Notes: a model not told the origin generated them from the letters alone. A stretch of 64,000 nt of DNA from Cephalotrichum gorgonifer (GCA_900312665.1 ONZQ02000018.1:520264-584263); one strand, 5' to 3'. Shown: positions 25,101 to 37,391, counted from the first letter of the stretch. A program made the numbers and translations.

Positions 25101-26987
25101 GTCGACCTGGATGACGACGTGGTGGAGCCCGAGGTCGACACCAGCTCCAAGGCGGCTCTCATGGCGGAGTTGACGAAGTACTCCCCGAGGACGCGGGCGG
25201 TAATGGCGCAGATGGACGAGTACCGCATCGACTTCGACCTCATCGTACAGCTCATCTCCAAGGTGTCCTCCGATGAGTCCTACGCGCATTTCAGCAAGGC
25301 CGTGCTGGTCTTCATGCCCGGCATGGCCGAGATCCGGACCCTCAACGACATGCTCCTCGGGCACCCCATATTCGGGTCCGCCGCCTGGAGGGTGTACCCT
25401 CTCCACTCCAGCATCGCCACCGAGGAGCAGGAGGAGGCCTTCGTCGTTCCCCCGCCCGGCGTCCGCAAGATCGTCATCGCCACGAACATCGCCGAGACGG
25501 GTATCACGATCCCGGACGTCACCTGCGTCATCGACGCCGGGAAGCACAAGGAGATGCGCTTCGACGAGCGGAGGCAGCTCTCCCGGCTCATCGACACCTT
25601 CATCTCGCGCGCCAACGCGAAGCAGCGCCGCGGGCGCGCGGGCCGTGTCCAGGAGGGGCTCTGCTTCCACCTGTTTACCAAGTACCGGCACGACCGGCTC
25701 ATGAGCGACGCGCAGACGCCCGAGATGCTCCGGCTCTCCCTCCAGGACCTCGCCATCCGTGTCAAGATCTGCAAGATCGGCGGGATAGAGGAGACGCTGA
25801 GCGAGGCGCTAGACGCGCCGTCGTCGAAGAACATCCGGCGCGCCATCGACGCGCTGGTCGATGTCCGTGCCCTCACGGCGGCCGAGGAGCTGACGCCGCT
25901 GGGCCACCAGCTCGCCCGCCTCCCCCTCGACGTGTTCCTCGGCAAGCTGATCCTCCTGGGCACGGTGTTCAAGTGCCTGGACATGGCTCTCACCGTGGCG
26001 GCGATCCTGTCGTCCAAGTCGCCGTTCTCGGCGCCGTTCGGCCAGCGCACGCAGGCCGACGCGGCGAGGATGGCGTTCCGGAGGGGCGACTCGGACCTTC
26101 TGACCATCTACAATGCGTACATCTCGTGGAGGCGCGTGTGCAAGTCCACGGGCAAGGACTTCCAGTTCTGCCGGAAGAACTACCTCAGCCAGCAGACGCT
26201 GGCCAACATCGAGGACCTGAAGGGCCAGCTGCTCGTCGCCGTGGCGGACTCGGGGTTCCTCAGCCTCACGGACGACGAGAGGAAGGCGCTCGGGAGGCTG
26301 AGGTTCGCCCGCGGCCGGAGGCAGCAGTTCTTCGAGGCCCCCGAGAGGGTGAGCCTGTTCAGCGAGAACGACGCCGTGACGGCGAGCGTCATCGCGTGGA
26401 GCTTCTACCCGAAGCTGCTAGTGAGGGACCCGCCGGGCTCGAGGTCGCTGAGGAACATTGGGAACAATCAGGGGATCAGTCTGCATCCTACGAGTGTGAA
26501 CAAGGGGGCGCTGGATGTGAGGTGGTTGGCGTATTATCACATCATGCGGGCGAAGCAGTGAGTCTTTGTTTTTTCCCCCTTTTTAAGTTGGTGAGTGAGA
26601 GCAGTGTAAGAGGAGTTGCTGACTTGGGTAGGGTGTATCACGCGCATGAGACGACGGGGGTGGATCCCTTTGCGATTGCGCTGCTCTGCGGGGATGTACG
26701 ATGCGACGTAAGTCTTCCTCCTTTCGTCCTTTCCTCCTTAAAGGTCAATCAAGTATTAACCAACCCAGGTCTTCTCCGGCGTAATAACCCTCGACGGCAA
26801 CCGCGCCCGCTTCTCGGTCCCAGACTGGAAGACCATGCTCGTGATCAAGGTCCTCCGCGCCAGGCTGAGGGAGGTGCTCGGCCGCGCCTTCAAGCACCCC
26901 GGGAAGCCCGTCACCGCGCAGCAGGAGAAGTGGCTGGAGGTCTGGGGGAGGATATTCGCCGAGGGGAAGGAGACTCGGAAGGCATAG
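22109..26987 (+). CDS. DExH-box RNA helicase, DHX29 / YLR419W type
   Basis: Seven exons: 22109-22853, 22929-23676, 23758-24328, 24383-24480, 24545-26557, 26632-26707 and 26769-26987; phases agree and give 1,489 residues. The Lys-rich start MAGNKKKKK is followed by a UBA-like segment (residues about 173-205), an acidic coiled region, and a dsRBD-like block (LTYKLVSDVPF...). The helicase core has motif I GETGCGKST (about 717, split by an intron), motif II DEVH (about 822), motif III SAT, motif V TNIAETGITIPD and motif VI QRRGRAGRV. HA2/ratchet and OB-fold regions follow. DHX29 helps 43S complexes scan structured 5' UTRs in mammals. The yeast homologue is less well understood, so the role here is inferred. 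The DEVH box is normal for this subfamily. Confidence 0.92.
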
Positions 26988-27800
26988 GGTAGGGAGGGGG
27001 GGTTGGTGGTTGGTTATTAAGAGGACTTCTTGTCCTGCTGGGTGGGTTAGAAAAATAGAGTTGGGGGGTGTTGAAAGATGGGCGTGGATATACGGAGGAA
27101 GGGGGGCGTGCCTCCCTTTACCAGAAAAAAAGAAGAAAGAAAAACTACACCTCTCCATATTCCCTCCCAAAATTGATATCCCAAGACAGCGTGACGAGGA
27201 AGTGACGATAGGACAGCGTGGAGTGAACATAGCTATCGACTCTATCAAATGCACAGGCAGGCATAGTATATCAACAGATGCCGGGTGCGGCGGAGGAGAA
27301 AGTAACAATATCTGATCGACCATTGGAAATCTTATATCGAGCTGGTATCCAAAGGCCTCTAACCAGCATGCAACCATATGTGCCCACCAAACCATACCCT
27401 GCCGTAGAAGCGATCATAGGATAATCGCTGAAAGGCTGGCCGGCCGGTTGGTTGGCGTCAATGGCATGGTGTAATTGACACACCCCTGAACACAAACTGT
27501 TTCCACCGTCGCCAGGGTACGAAGGCACGAAAGATTGTTGAAGGCGTGAAAGTATATATACTAGCCAAAAGGGAACATGGAAACCATATATATATGTACA
27601 AAAGAATTCCTTCCCCCCTTTCTTCCCAGTCAGCCCTACTTCACGAAACAGCGGCCGTCAGAACGTTCCAAAGGCGAGGGCGAGGGCGAGATTCCCAGCG
27701 CCCAAAGCCGGCTTTCCTCCACCTCGTCCCCATCGCGCCTTGAATTTTCCTCTTTCCCTCCCCGTTTGCGTCGCTGATGCTGATGCCGAACGTGATCCGC
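26988..27800. other. Convergent intergenic region, helicase / GH6
   Basis: About 0.8 kb between the helicase and GH6 stop codons, which face each other. It should contain both 3' UTRs. No gene or notable repeat seen. Confidence 0.65.
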
Positions 27801-28089
27801 TTAGAAGGCGGGCTTGGCGTTGTTGAGAAGCATCTCGAAGTAGGCCTGGTTCCAGGTGCCGGCCTCGGGAGAGGGCTGGTAGGCATCGGGCTTTCCGCAG
27901 TAGGAGTCGTAGCGGGTGGCGGACGAGTCGCTGGTGCCGTCGGACTCGCCACCGGGCTTGACCCAGACGAAGGCGTCGGCGATCGTGGAGCCGGTCTCGC
28001 TGGAGGGGCGGAGACCGAATCCGGCACCGTCGACGTTGCACCAGTCTGGAGGTGGGCGGTTAGCTCTCTATCCTTTATTTCCTGCCCAT

Positions 28090-28126
<37 letters not shown>

Positions 28127-29293
28127 CGGTAAAGGGGAAGGCTTTCTCGGGCTTCACTTACTACCCCACTCCTCACGGAGACCCTGGACACCGTTGCGGG
28201 AGGTGTCGATGATGGCGTGGTTGGGCATGCCGGCGGCGGCAAGGGCCTCGCCGAAGGTCTCGACGTAGATCTTCTCGTTCTGGCACTTGTTCCACTCGGC
28301 GTCGGTGGCGTCGGCGAACTCGCCGGGGGAGAGGTCCCAGGCGTTCCAGCCGGCGACGTTGGTGGCGATACCACGGAGCTGCGACGGGCTGCCGGCGGCC
28401 TTGTAGACGGCCGCGAGCTCCTCCGCACCGGGCTCAAGGTTGTCGTTCCAGCCGAGCCAGCCTGTTGCTCCCCGCGTTAGTTACCTTCGTCCGTTTGACG
28501 AGGGAGGGGAGGAAAAGGGGGTGAAGGGAAGGACGCACCACCGTGGCCAGCATCGAGGTACATCACAACGTTGGGGAGGTTGAGTTCACTGATCGCGTAC
28601 GCGACACCCTCGCGGTACCCTTCGGCGCTGTCCTGGCACGTCTGGAGGTCGATGTTGGTGACCAGGTTGGGGAGCGAGTCGGGCTCGATCACGAGGGCGA
28701 AGGCGGTGTTGGGGTTCGCCTTGAGGATCTTCACAATGGCTGTTTTACGTCAGTTAGCCCTCTGTGATTCGCCGCACCATGTATGGAAGGTGTGCAACTT
28801 ACGGTCAATGTACTCCGTCTTGTAGACGCTGAGCTCGCCAACCTTCAACTCTCCGTTGGAGGCTTTGGCGGCGCAATCACGACCGGGAAGATCGTAGATG
28901 ACGACTCCGAGGATGTCGTCGCAGGGAACGCCAACGATGGCGTCCTCGAGACGGGAAATAGCCGAACGGGTATCACTGTCCCAGAAGTTATCAGCCAAGG
29001 AGTTACAGACAACCATGAACCCCGGATCCGGGAAGATGGACTTACACCCAGACGAAGGAGCCGATGTCGGCAACCTTGAGGGCCTTCTCGGCGGCGGTGC
29101 CGGTCATGGTCTCGGCGGCCGCCTCAACCTCGCTGCGGTAGAAGCTGTTGGCGTGGAGCTTGTACTTGGTCCAGACGTTGGTGCTGGCATCGAGGGTGAC
29201 GGCCGAGGCGCAGCCAGTCTCCTGGCGGCGCTCATTGGGGGTGGCAGAGGCCGTCACCGCGAGGGCGGCGAGAGCAGCGGCGTTGAGCTTCAT
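27801..29293 (-). CDS. Secreted glycoside hydrolase family 6 cellulase, no CBM
   Basis: Exons (minus): 29293-29046, 28975-28803, 28739-28539, 28461-28162 and 28045-27801 give 388 residues. A signal peptide (about residues 1-17, MKLNAAALAALAVTASA) leads directly into the GH6 catalytic domain. There is no CBM1 and no Ser/Thr/Pro linker. Key residues align with Trichoderma Cel6A: the catalytic acid D116 in YDLPGRDCAA, D161 in VIEPDSLPNLVTN, and the WCNV and GGESDGTSD blocks. GH6 enzymes invert the anomeric centre while cutting beta-1,4-glucan. The single-domain form resembles Humicola Cel6B, so endoglucanase or cellobiohydrolase activity cannot be decided. Intron 4 has a donor choice (GTAAGT used, giving WGNWCN) and holds a long GT microsatellite. 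A TATAAAG lies about 165 nt upstream, and CCGGGG sites upstream fit CreA-type repression. Confidence 0.92.
28091..28125 (+). repeat. GT dinucleotide microsatellite in a GH6 intron
   Basis: About 17 uninterrupted GT units within the fourth intron of the GH6 gene (28046-28161); it reads as AC repeats in the transcript. Likely length-polymorphic. Confidence 0.95.
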
Positions 29294-32200
29294 CTTGAGG
29301 CTGGTGTGTGGGTGATGTCCTTGGGATAGGATATTCTAACTTCTGTGAGATGGGAGGTTTCAAAGAATGACTGCAGAAGCGGACTGGTGTGAGCTAATGA
29401 AGATGACGAGAGAAGAGGAGCAAAAGAGTGTCTTCGGGAAAGGGACCAGGCCATCTTTATAATCCAGACTGTTGGGGTGATATTGGCCGGGGCAGGGCGG
29501 GCCGGCTCTCTCTCTTTCCTCTCTCTCTCCCTCTCTCCGTCTCTTGCTCTCCCTCGCCTTACTCCGCTACCCGAATCCGGCCCGTCATCCAACGTCCACT
29601 TTCATTTAATCAATATGGGAGCGACGGACGGAAAATTACTTCCAGAATGGCAGACGAGATCGAACTATCCCGGGGAGGGGAAGTACCGATGCAACAGGGG
29701 GGGTGGTCGAAGCATGGTAGGGGGTTGGGGGGGATGGATACATCGAAGCGAGACCCAACTAGGTCCCGAGTGGAGAGTGGGATATGAAAAACAAGCACGG
29801 ACGGGCTCATGGGGGCAGCCTGACATGTTCTCTGCGCACTACGCTTGCATGACGAGGTATACAGTTTAGATGATGGGGGGCGGTACCTTTGGCTGCAAGG
29901 CACAGGCGAAGCGAGTATGACAAGCGGCGAGCGGACGCGCCAGCAAAGGTGTGTGGGGGGCGGACTGGGCTCGAATAATCAATCAGGAAGCGAGGCCCGT
30001 ATATTGCGAAAAGAAAGCTCGGGCACAAGCTTCCGGTGAACGGGTGCTACGTACGGGGAGGGGGCCTCCGTCTAAGACCGGGCCCTGCTCGTATGTCGTT
30101 CGATGCCGTGTTAGTCCCTGGTTGGGTATGACCGAAAGGGTGGGCAGACCCCTTCCCCACATCTTGTCGAAATGAAGACATCTCTCTATATGAGGACCGT
30201 ATAAGCGCCTTCGATATTATGTTCTTCTTCCTCAAAGCTGGCGAATACCGACGGCCGGCCCGAAGTTGATAGATGGTCTCTCTCCCTGGACCTAGTTAGA
30301 CCTGACTTGAACACTGTGCAGATGGCTGCGCTTGGTGAGAATTGGTCCCCACGGCCTCCTCCATCGTACTACGTAGAACCACGGAAAGGTGTTTTGTTTT
30401 ACAGGTGGAGAATCCCCGGAAGGGTATCGAGGAGATGCACCGCCGATCGCCAGGCAATCTACCCATCGGGCTGAGATCGTCGGGGTGTAGTCGTAGAAGG
30501 TGACATCGGGGCTCATTCCCCCCTCCCCAGATGACGTTTTTAGGGGCCACGGTGTGTCTCCATACCTCCCTACCTAGTCGTAATACCGTTCTTCGTGAAT
30601 GATGTTCTTCATGCGTCCTGGGTGGGCTTGCCGAGGTACTGGAGGGACATGCTCGGATAGCTGTATGCGATTCGATTAATTGGAAGACGGGGGCACGAGA
30701 AGCCCTTCTAAGAGCAGGTGGATTCTGCCCCTGGGCTTTTTGTCCAGCCTCGATTGGATCGCTCTATTCACAAGACGTGAAGATGGACGCGGATATTACC
30801 CCCCCTTCCCGTTTGATGCACCTCGCCAAGACGAATCTCGAGTGCAATATGGAATACTCATATGAAGCCCAAGCCACTAGTGATGGCAAAGAAAAGCAGA
30901 CTTGGCGGCCGGTACGGCGGTATGCCGTGGCAGGGAACGCCTCACCCAGGCGAGCTCTATATCAGACTCTAGGGGTTAAGGGGGGTTGTTAACAAGGCAT
31001 CAAAGCTGATAGGCTGGAGGTAGAGGTATTCTCCGTTTGTATCCTCCGCTTTTACACTGGGGGTGGGTCTTGGTACGCACATTTGCCGAGTACCCCGGAT
31101 TGGCGTGCCGGGGAGGGTGGAGCCCCGGGTTTACTTTATGCGGTGCTCCCTGCGGAGTCTCGAGGGTTCGGCATTCGGTAGGGGGGCCGTCTTGCCGTTA
31201 GGGAGACGAGAAGAGGCACCCGTCGGGGTTGTGGACTTGTTCCTGCTGCTGCTGCTACTGCTCCCCACCATTGATACGGGGAAAGGGATGAGACGAACTA
31301 TGGATGCGTGGATGTTCCCCAAGATCTCACCTAGAGGCCCCCCGCTACTGTGCACCCCCGATCTTGAAGATACCCCCTAGATCCTAGTTTAGAGCGTGGA
31401 TTTGGTTCACCAGCACGATCACGGGTTCCCCCCTTCAGCTTCCTGCAACTGAGGCTCCGCGAAGCTGAACAACAAGCACCGCTTGACGTCCCGGGATCAA
31501 ATGAAAGAAGGTCATGCCCCGTCTGGAACCGTGGGCGAGAGAAACCGCCATATTACCCAAGACTCTACCCCGAGACAGGGTTTGTGGTACCATCCGATAT
31601 TACGGAACCGGGTGATGAAGAGATCGGCAAAGCGATCCCATGAGCGGGTTTTCTGGCGAATAGCATGCTTCCATCGTCGGCCGTTGCCACTTACGAGTAG
31701 CCTTTTCTTCCTACCTAATTTCATTTACTTTAATAGATTCGGGGTACGTTCAGGGCGATGCGGGGTTTTTTCTCTTTTGTAGGTGGCCCTGGCGGGATCG
31801 GCATTCGTTTCCCCCGCGGCCGCTTTAATTCTGAAACGGGAGGATATTACTTAACGTTAACCGGTGATCCCGGGGGGTAGCCTCGAGTATATCCTCGCTC
31901 TGTATGGGAGGGGAATTAGCCGGCGGCTTGGGAGATTCCCTCCCTCGCATGAGGGAAAGGGGTTCGTTTCTAAGGAGGTAAAAACAAGAATAGTCTTCCT
32001 TGGGAGAAGGGGAAGGACAGATGAGGTTAACTCAGGAGCGTTGAAAAGAGGGTGCAGATCGGTGGAAAGAATGAGGAAGCTGTAAGTCTTAATCGTGTTT
32101 AAGGGGTGCCTCCCGTGTGTAAGTCGTGCGACGGGCATTTCTCCCTGTTCCACCAGAGACGAGCACGGGGGCCGGAGCTGGCAAGTCCGGGACAAAAGAA

Positions 32201-34859
32201 CGCTTCCGGGATTATTAATGGGACGGCCGAAACGATTGGAGCGCTCTGAATTATATCCTTATATCCTAATTGGACTTCCACCGGATCGATTGGCCATTTT
32301 ATCAGAAGCTCCAGGAGAAGAAAAGGGAGTGACTTGGGAGTGCGGTTGCTCGCCGCTTACAGCTCTCTCGGCATCTTCATGCTGCCCCTTGATGACCGCT
32401 TCCCCAGCCAACCAAGCCGCATCGTGCGGCTCGTCCATATGCAGTTCGCTTCGGTAGTCTCCTCGCTGTGGGTTGACGAGACTGGTTGAGGATTACTGTG
32501 CGCGGTCTTGGGACGGAGCTCACTCCTTCTATATAAAAGGCGTAGTCGATGGCCGCATAGGATGGAGATATTAGGTAACCGTTCTTCCCTGGGGCAATCA
32601 AGGTATCTAGATCAATCTTTCCTACCAGGAGTGAGCGGCTGTCCAAATCCCACCACCGGAGCACTTTCATGTTTGAAGAACCCCACGGGCTCAGGCTTGA
32701 GATGGGACAGGTTGATCATGGGTGAGGTAACGTCGATGAAGGTTGGGCGATGAACTTTAGATGCTGACCGATGCAGCCAAGCCGAGAGGCGGGTAGTAGT
32801 CAGTTACCGGGCTCTGCACCCTACATTCGGCGTCTGGTGGTGGTCCGATGGCGTTAGAGATGAATTCGAAGGCTTTCCTGCTGGCTCGAGCGCCGGCCGG
32901 CTCCAATATGTAGGTAGCCCTTGGCGCGTTGTGGTGTATTAACATCCACCTAGGCGAAAGGTTGCTCATTCCGAGGGCGAGGGGGATGTGGCGAGTCCAG
33001 CCGTTGCGGCGGTGGCTTGCGAGTTCAGATTGGAAGACCGGGGATAGATGAGAGAGGATGGGAGGCTTACCTTGGGGTGTACCTGGATCCCCCCAATGCC
33101 CGCTCTTTCTGATTTCGCAAAGGGCCTGCCTATGAGAGGGGGCAGTATTAAACCTGCCTCATCAGGAGCGAATAGAAATGGGAATAGAGGAATCTGTGTC
33201 AAGCATGGCCTGTGGCATACCTCGTATGTGTGTCTTCGTCGGGGAGGCCATCCACTCTTAAAAGAACCAATATTTTTTTGTCCCACGGTCGCCAACGTCG
33301 TTGTCCTCAATTTCCCTATAATCACCTTTGCCTTGTCGTTCCACAGAAGTTGTCAAGGTCGTGAGTGGTTGACTCTGTGATTCCGAAATTATTAGAAGCT
33401 CAGAGGCTCGGACGGCAGGATAGGTCTCTTATAAGAACAATACTAGACCATGCGAGGGAAGGCGGAGGAAGTAACTATAAGGCTTGTACGGAGCGAGGGC
33501 TACTCCAGACCAGAGCGTAACTGCGCCAAGACGACTCTTGCAAAAGAGATTGCACTGCCAAGCTCACAAGAGACTTCTAGCTGGGACACGACCAGACGTC
33601 GGCCTGGGCGGCCTGCGGCGGCTGTAGCTCGACCATAGAGGCCTTGGCCATCGTATGCGCTGGCGTCATTGGGGGTGGAGAAGAGAGTGAGAGGCGTTCT
33701 GATGGTGAGTCCCTTGGGAAGAGGAAACATACAACCAAGTCGAGAAGATGACGTCGGAGCCCAGGATGAAGCTCAAGATGGGAACTTCTTCGTGAAGCTA
33801 GAATAAAAATGGAACGAAATAAATCCCACCTCCTACTCGCTACTCACGAATATCTATATACTTGAATAAGAAAATAACCTAATATGAGGAGAAAGGGAGG
33901 AGAAGAAACTTGATCAGATAGGAACCTGTATGGACGGCAAGTCGAGTGTCTTGGGATCTCATCCAGTAAGTGAAAACTAGGTACCTAGTATTGGGCACTC
34001 CTTCCTCGGAGAAGCTTCTGGCTTATCCGGACGTTGATATGTCGAGGCAGGTGCTGTCGACCTCCCGTCCTAACTAGGTATTACGGAAAGCACGGAGGGC
34101 GGGCACGTAAGGCTCCTTCCTTCCCTGAGAGAAAGCCCGGGCTCCTACGAGTACATCGCGCGGAACCATCGTTCCACTGTCCCGAGGTAGGCGCCTTCCA
34201 CGCTCGGCTGTGTAGGAAGTGATACTACAAATACTAGATGTCGGCTCGGTGAGGTGGCTGGAGAGGTATTGGAGCTCCAAGGGAGAGAGGCGTATTCCTG
34301 ACTATGTATCGTACGGGAGGAGAGCAGGGAGAAGAAATGCAATGAAGGAGAAGGACGGCAAACCTCCAGTCTTGGGGCCGAGAAGTGGAGGTATCTATTC
34401 AACTTCTAACACAAAGGACTGGGCTTGAACATTTTAGCTCATGACCTCTACTTAGACCGAGACCTCTCATTACAACCGAGAAACATGGAGAAGATAGAGA
34501 ACATAGACAAGACAGGACAAGAAAGTGGGGATGTTATGGCAGGGAATGACCAGGGGGCACTGAGTCCTCACTGACATTCCCACCTACATGCCCCCCCCCA
34601 CATCTTTCACTTCCGCAGTGCAGACAGAAGCTAAAGAGATATTTGACCACGAGTTTTTTGAGACAAAAAGCCTGTTGACGCCCGGTACCATGAGTTCTAC
34701 CATTTGAACCTTTGGTCTTCGAAAAACTAACAACATAAACGAAGAGTTTTTTGAAACCACGCCCCCCCACCTAGTCCCTTCCCCCTCCGTTTCGTTATCA
34801 TTCCGCAGCCCCCCCTCGTCCGCGCATCGTTCGTCCCCCGAATTTTGATCGGGCCCAGA
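29294..34859. other. Gene-poor region of 5.6 kb
   Basis: It begins with the GH6 promoter (about 29.3-29.8 kb: TATA at 29455, a CT-rich tract at 29510-29570). From there to the RACK1 stop codon I find no frame with a recognisable domain, codon bias like the neighbours, or a convincing exon chain. GC content looks lower than in the flanking genes. A frame at 32377-32670 (-) ending in GSGHQGAA is the least random-looking but has no match I can name. It may be true intergenic DNA, an eroded mobile element, or a lncRNA locus. Confidence 0.5.
29455..29461 (-). promoter_or_regulatory. TATA-like box of the GH6 gene
   Basis: TATAAAG on the minus strand, about 165 nt before the GH6 start codon at 29293. 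It is followed on the transcript side by CT/AG-rich leader. Cellulase genes of ascomycetes commonly have such a box. A CCGGGG (CreA-type SYGGRG) lies at 29487-29492. Confidence 0.5.
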
Positions 34860-36588
34860 TTACGCCCTCGACATGACGCCCCACGCGCGGATAATGTTGT
34901 CCGTGTAACCAGCGAACAGGGTCTGGCCGTCGGCGCTCCACGCAAGGGAGACGCACTCGGGCTCGCGGCTCTTCTTGCCCACCGCGGCGAACTCGGGCTT
35001 GAGCTCGTCGACCTTGCTCTTCTTCTCGAGGTCGAAGATGATGATGCTGCTGGCGGTGGCGGCGCAGAGCCAGTAGCGGTTGGGGGAGAAGACGAGAGCG
35101 TGGATCTCGTCGTTGGCGTTGAGGGAGTAGAGGTGCTTCGACTCGTTAAGGTCCCAAAGCATGGTGGTGCCGTCCTTGCCACCCGAGGCGCAGAGGGAGC
35201 CATCGGGGGAGATGGTGACGGTGTTGATGTAACCGGTGTGACCGATGTGGTCGGTCTGGAGCTTGCAGGTGGAAAGCTCCCAAACCTAGAGAGAGGAAAC
35301 AAGCGACGTTAGAAAACGAGATGTCCAATTTTTCCTGGAGGAAATTTTCGCCTCCCCAAAAGCGGCCCCATGCCACAAAATCGAGTTACAATTGTAACTT
35401 CAGAATTAGGTGTTTTTGGTCTCATGGCCACAAAGGGCTCTGAAGTAGCAAATACTTGTAGAACATCATGTACAGAGTAACTCGTTGTGGCAGTGGGAGA
35501 GGGACCGCTTGTGGTGAGGACGAGCAAGGGGAAGGGAGGGAATCGGCATCGTGATAAGAACGTACCTTGACGAGCTTGTCCCAGCCGGACGAGACGATCA
35601 CGGGGTTCTGGGGGTTGGGGCTGAAGCGGACGCAAGAGACCCAGTCGGAGTGACCCTTCTCAGTGATGGTGTACTTGCAGTCACCGAGGGTGTTCCAGAG
35701 CTTGATGCTGCGGTCCCGCGCACCAGAGACGATCTGGCGGTTGTCGGCGGAGAAGGAGACGGAGAGGACGTCGTTGGTGTGGCCGACGAAGGTGCGGGTG
35801 GTGGTGCCGGTGGCAAGCTCCCAGAGACGGAGAGTCTTGTCCCACGAGGCGGAGAGGGCGTAGGCACCGTCGGAGGAGATCACCTGGGGGGAGAGAAAAT
35901 TGGGTTAGCAAAAGTTCAGCCGGCGTGCCGAAAGCCCATGGGCGGGTGGGCAGGTTAAGGGATTTTTGCTGAGGGGGGCTAGCCCTCCGCGCTGAAGGTG
36001 AAGACATACACAGTCGGAGACGATGTGGGAGTGACCCTTGAGGGCCCTCTTGGGGTAGCCGTACGAGGTCTCGTCGCGGGTGAGGTTCCAGATGATCAGG
36101 GACTTGTCGCGGCTGCCGGAGAGGAGCATGTTGGGGCTAGAGTCGGAGGGAGACTACATGTCAGCAAATCCAATTCCTCCCTAACGTTCAAAGTAGAGCA
36201 GGCCCAGCCATCTCGACATGGACAGCCGGCCATTGGCCATGCAAAAAAAGTCTGCTCAGAGCAGAGCTCTGTCGAACAGCCGCCGCCCAGGGCAAACGGA
36301 AAGCGAGACGGGGTCGAAGAGGGAGGAGGGATCGCGAATTGATCGAAACGTACTTCTCCATGGAGGTGGCCAGCGAGGTGACCCAGCCATTCTGCAAGAA
36401 TCAGTCAGCGCGTGTTCCTGCCAGTCAACAAATCTCGGAGCGCAGAGTTCTACCCCTCCAGACGAGAGGGGCCTCCGAACGAGGACGAGCAAGAGATGTA
36501 TGTATATACATATATCTATATATATGGGGAGGGGGGTGGCACGTACGTGGCCCTCAAGGGTGCCCTTGAGAATGAGTTGCTCAGCCAT
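34860..36588 (-). CDS. cpc-2: RACK1 / CPC-2 / Asc1, 40S-bound WD40 scaffold
   Basis: Exons (minus): 36588-36547, 36391-36354, 36136-36010, 35883-35566 and 35285-34860 give 316 residues, the usual RACK1 length. The start MAEQLILKGTLEGHNGWVTS and the end AGYTDNIIRAWGVMSRA are diagnostic. Seven WD40 repeats are visible (GH...WD spacing, e.g. GHTNDVLSVSFS...IKLWN and GHTGYINTVTIS...TMLWD). The acceptor of exon 3 was set at 36137/36136 because it restores the frame into PNMLLSGSRDKSLIIWNL. The product sits on the head of the 40S subunit and links signalling to translation. In Neurospora, cpc-2 is needed for cross-pathway control of amino-acid genes. The 280-nt fourth intron carries a C/D snoRNA. 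Confidence 0.97.
35395..35475 (-). ncRNA. snR24: U24-like (snR24) C/D box snoRNA in a RACK1 intron
   Basis: Inside the RACK1 intron 35286-35565, sense strand. Box C ATGATGT is at 35469-35463. It is followed by the guide TATTTGCTACTTCAGA, an imperfect C' box (ATGAGA), a second guide stretch ACCAAAAACACCTAATT, and box D CTGA at 35403-35400. An external stem is formed by CGAGTTAC (35484-35477) and GTAACTCG (35389-35382), eight perfect pairs, as expected for an intron-processed snoRNA. The first guide matches, as I remember it, the yeast snR24/U24 guide for 2'-O-methylation of 25S rRNA. Yeast SNR24 also lies in the ASC1 (RACK1) intron, so both sequence and host gene agree. The exact mature ends are not determined. 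Confidence 0.82.
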
Positions 36589-37391
36589 GTTGGTGGATAT
36601 AGGTGGGCGAGATGTTGGGAGTCAAGTCGGCCGAGGGGATCGTTGACCTGAGGAACACGGTGGTTAGGAGGAAAAGGTAGGGGAAAGGGGGACAAATGCC
36701 AAAATTGAAGGGGGGGAGGGCAAGGAAATTTTTGGAGGGATGGGCCAGCATACCTTTAGGGGCGTTTATCTCGTTCGTGGCACAAGGCACAGGTTTCCGG
36801 AGCAAAGTTTCGCTTGGTCTCGGTCGCTCGCCTTAGCCCAGGGTGACGTTTGGAAGGAAAATTTGTGATTTCTGTGTGCATCAAGATTAGGGCCCGCCAC
36901 TGCCAAAAAAGTCGGGCAGAGCTAAGGAAATGTCGATGGTGGGGGGGCAGGCAGCTGGCAAGGTGGGCTGGGGAAGCGACGAGCTTGGGGAAGGCGTCCA
37001 GGTGGCGGCAGGTGTGGGCGGGAATTCGCCATGATATCCACTCTGGGAGCTACGGGTGGGCCTTCTTGAGGAAGCGAGGCAAGAACGATGGGGGTGGTAC
37101 AAGGAGGATCTTGCGTACAAGTACGAGTATATCATGGCGTCATTCGAATGTATAGGTTTGCATTGTATTCTCATGTCTCTAAAAGAACAATGGAGTTCAA
37201 TATTACGGTAGCTTCATATCTCGTGGATTAATCCTTATTATGTCCTAAACATGGTCGTCCCTGGGTATCTTGGTTCCTTCCTAACATACAATCGGAGGCA
37301 CTATTCATCCACCGTGCCTCCTGATATTCTACCTCATTCCGTTCCGTCATCCCCCCTTACATACCTCCCCTCAATCCTCTCGATCAGCCTC
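36589..37391. other. Intergenic region, RACK1 promoter / TAF8 3' end
   Basis: About 0.8 kb upstream of RACK1 and downstream of TAF8, both on minus. No gene seen. A GTACAAGTACGAGTAT motif is at 37115-37130. Confidence 0.65.

Noticed and set aside
25280..26992. Long frames in other phases across the helicase gene
   Set aside because: Arg/Pro/Gly-rich shadows of a GC-rich coding exon; helicase motifs lie only in the chosen frame.
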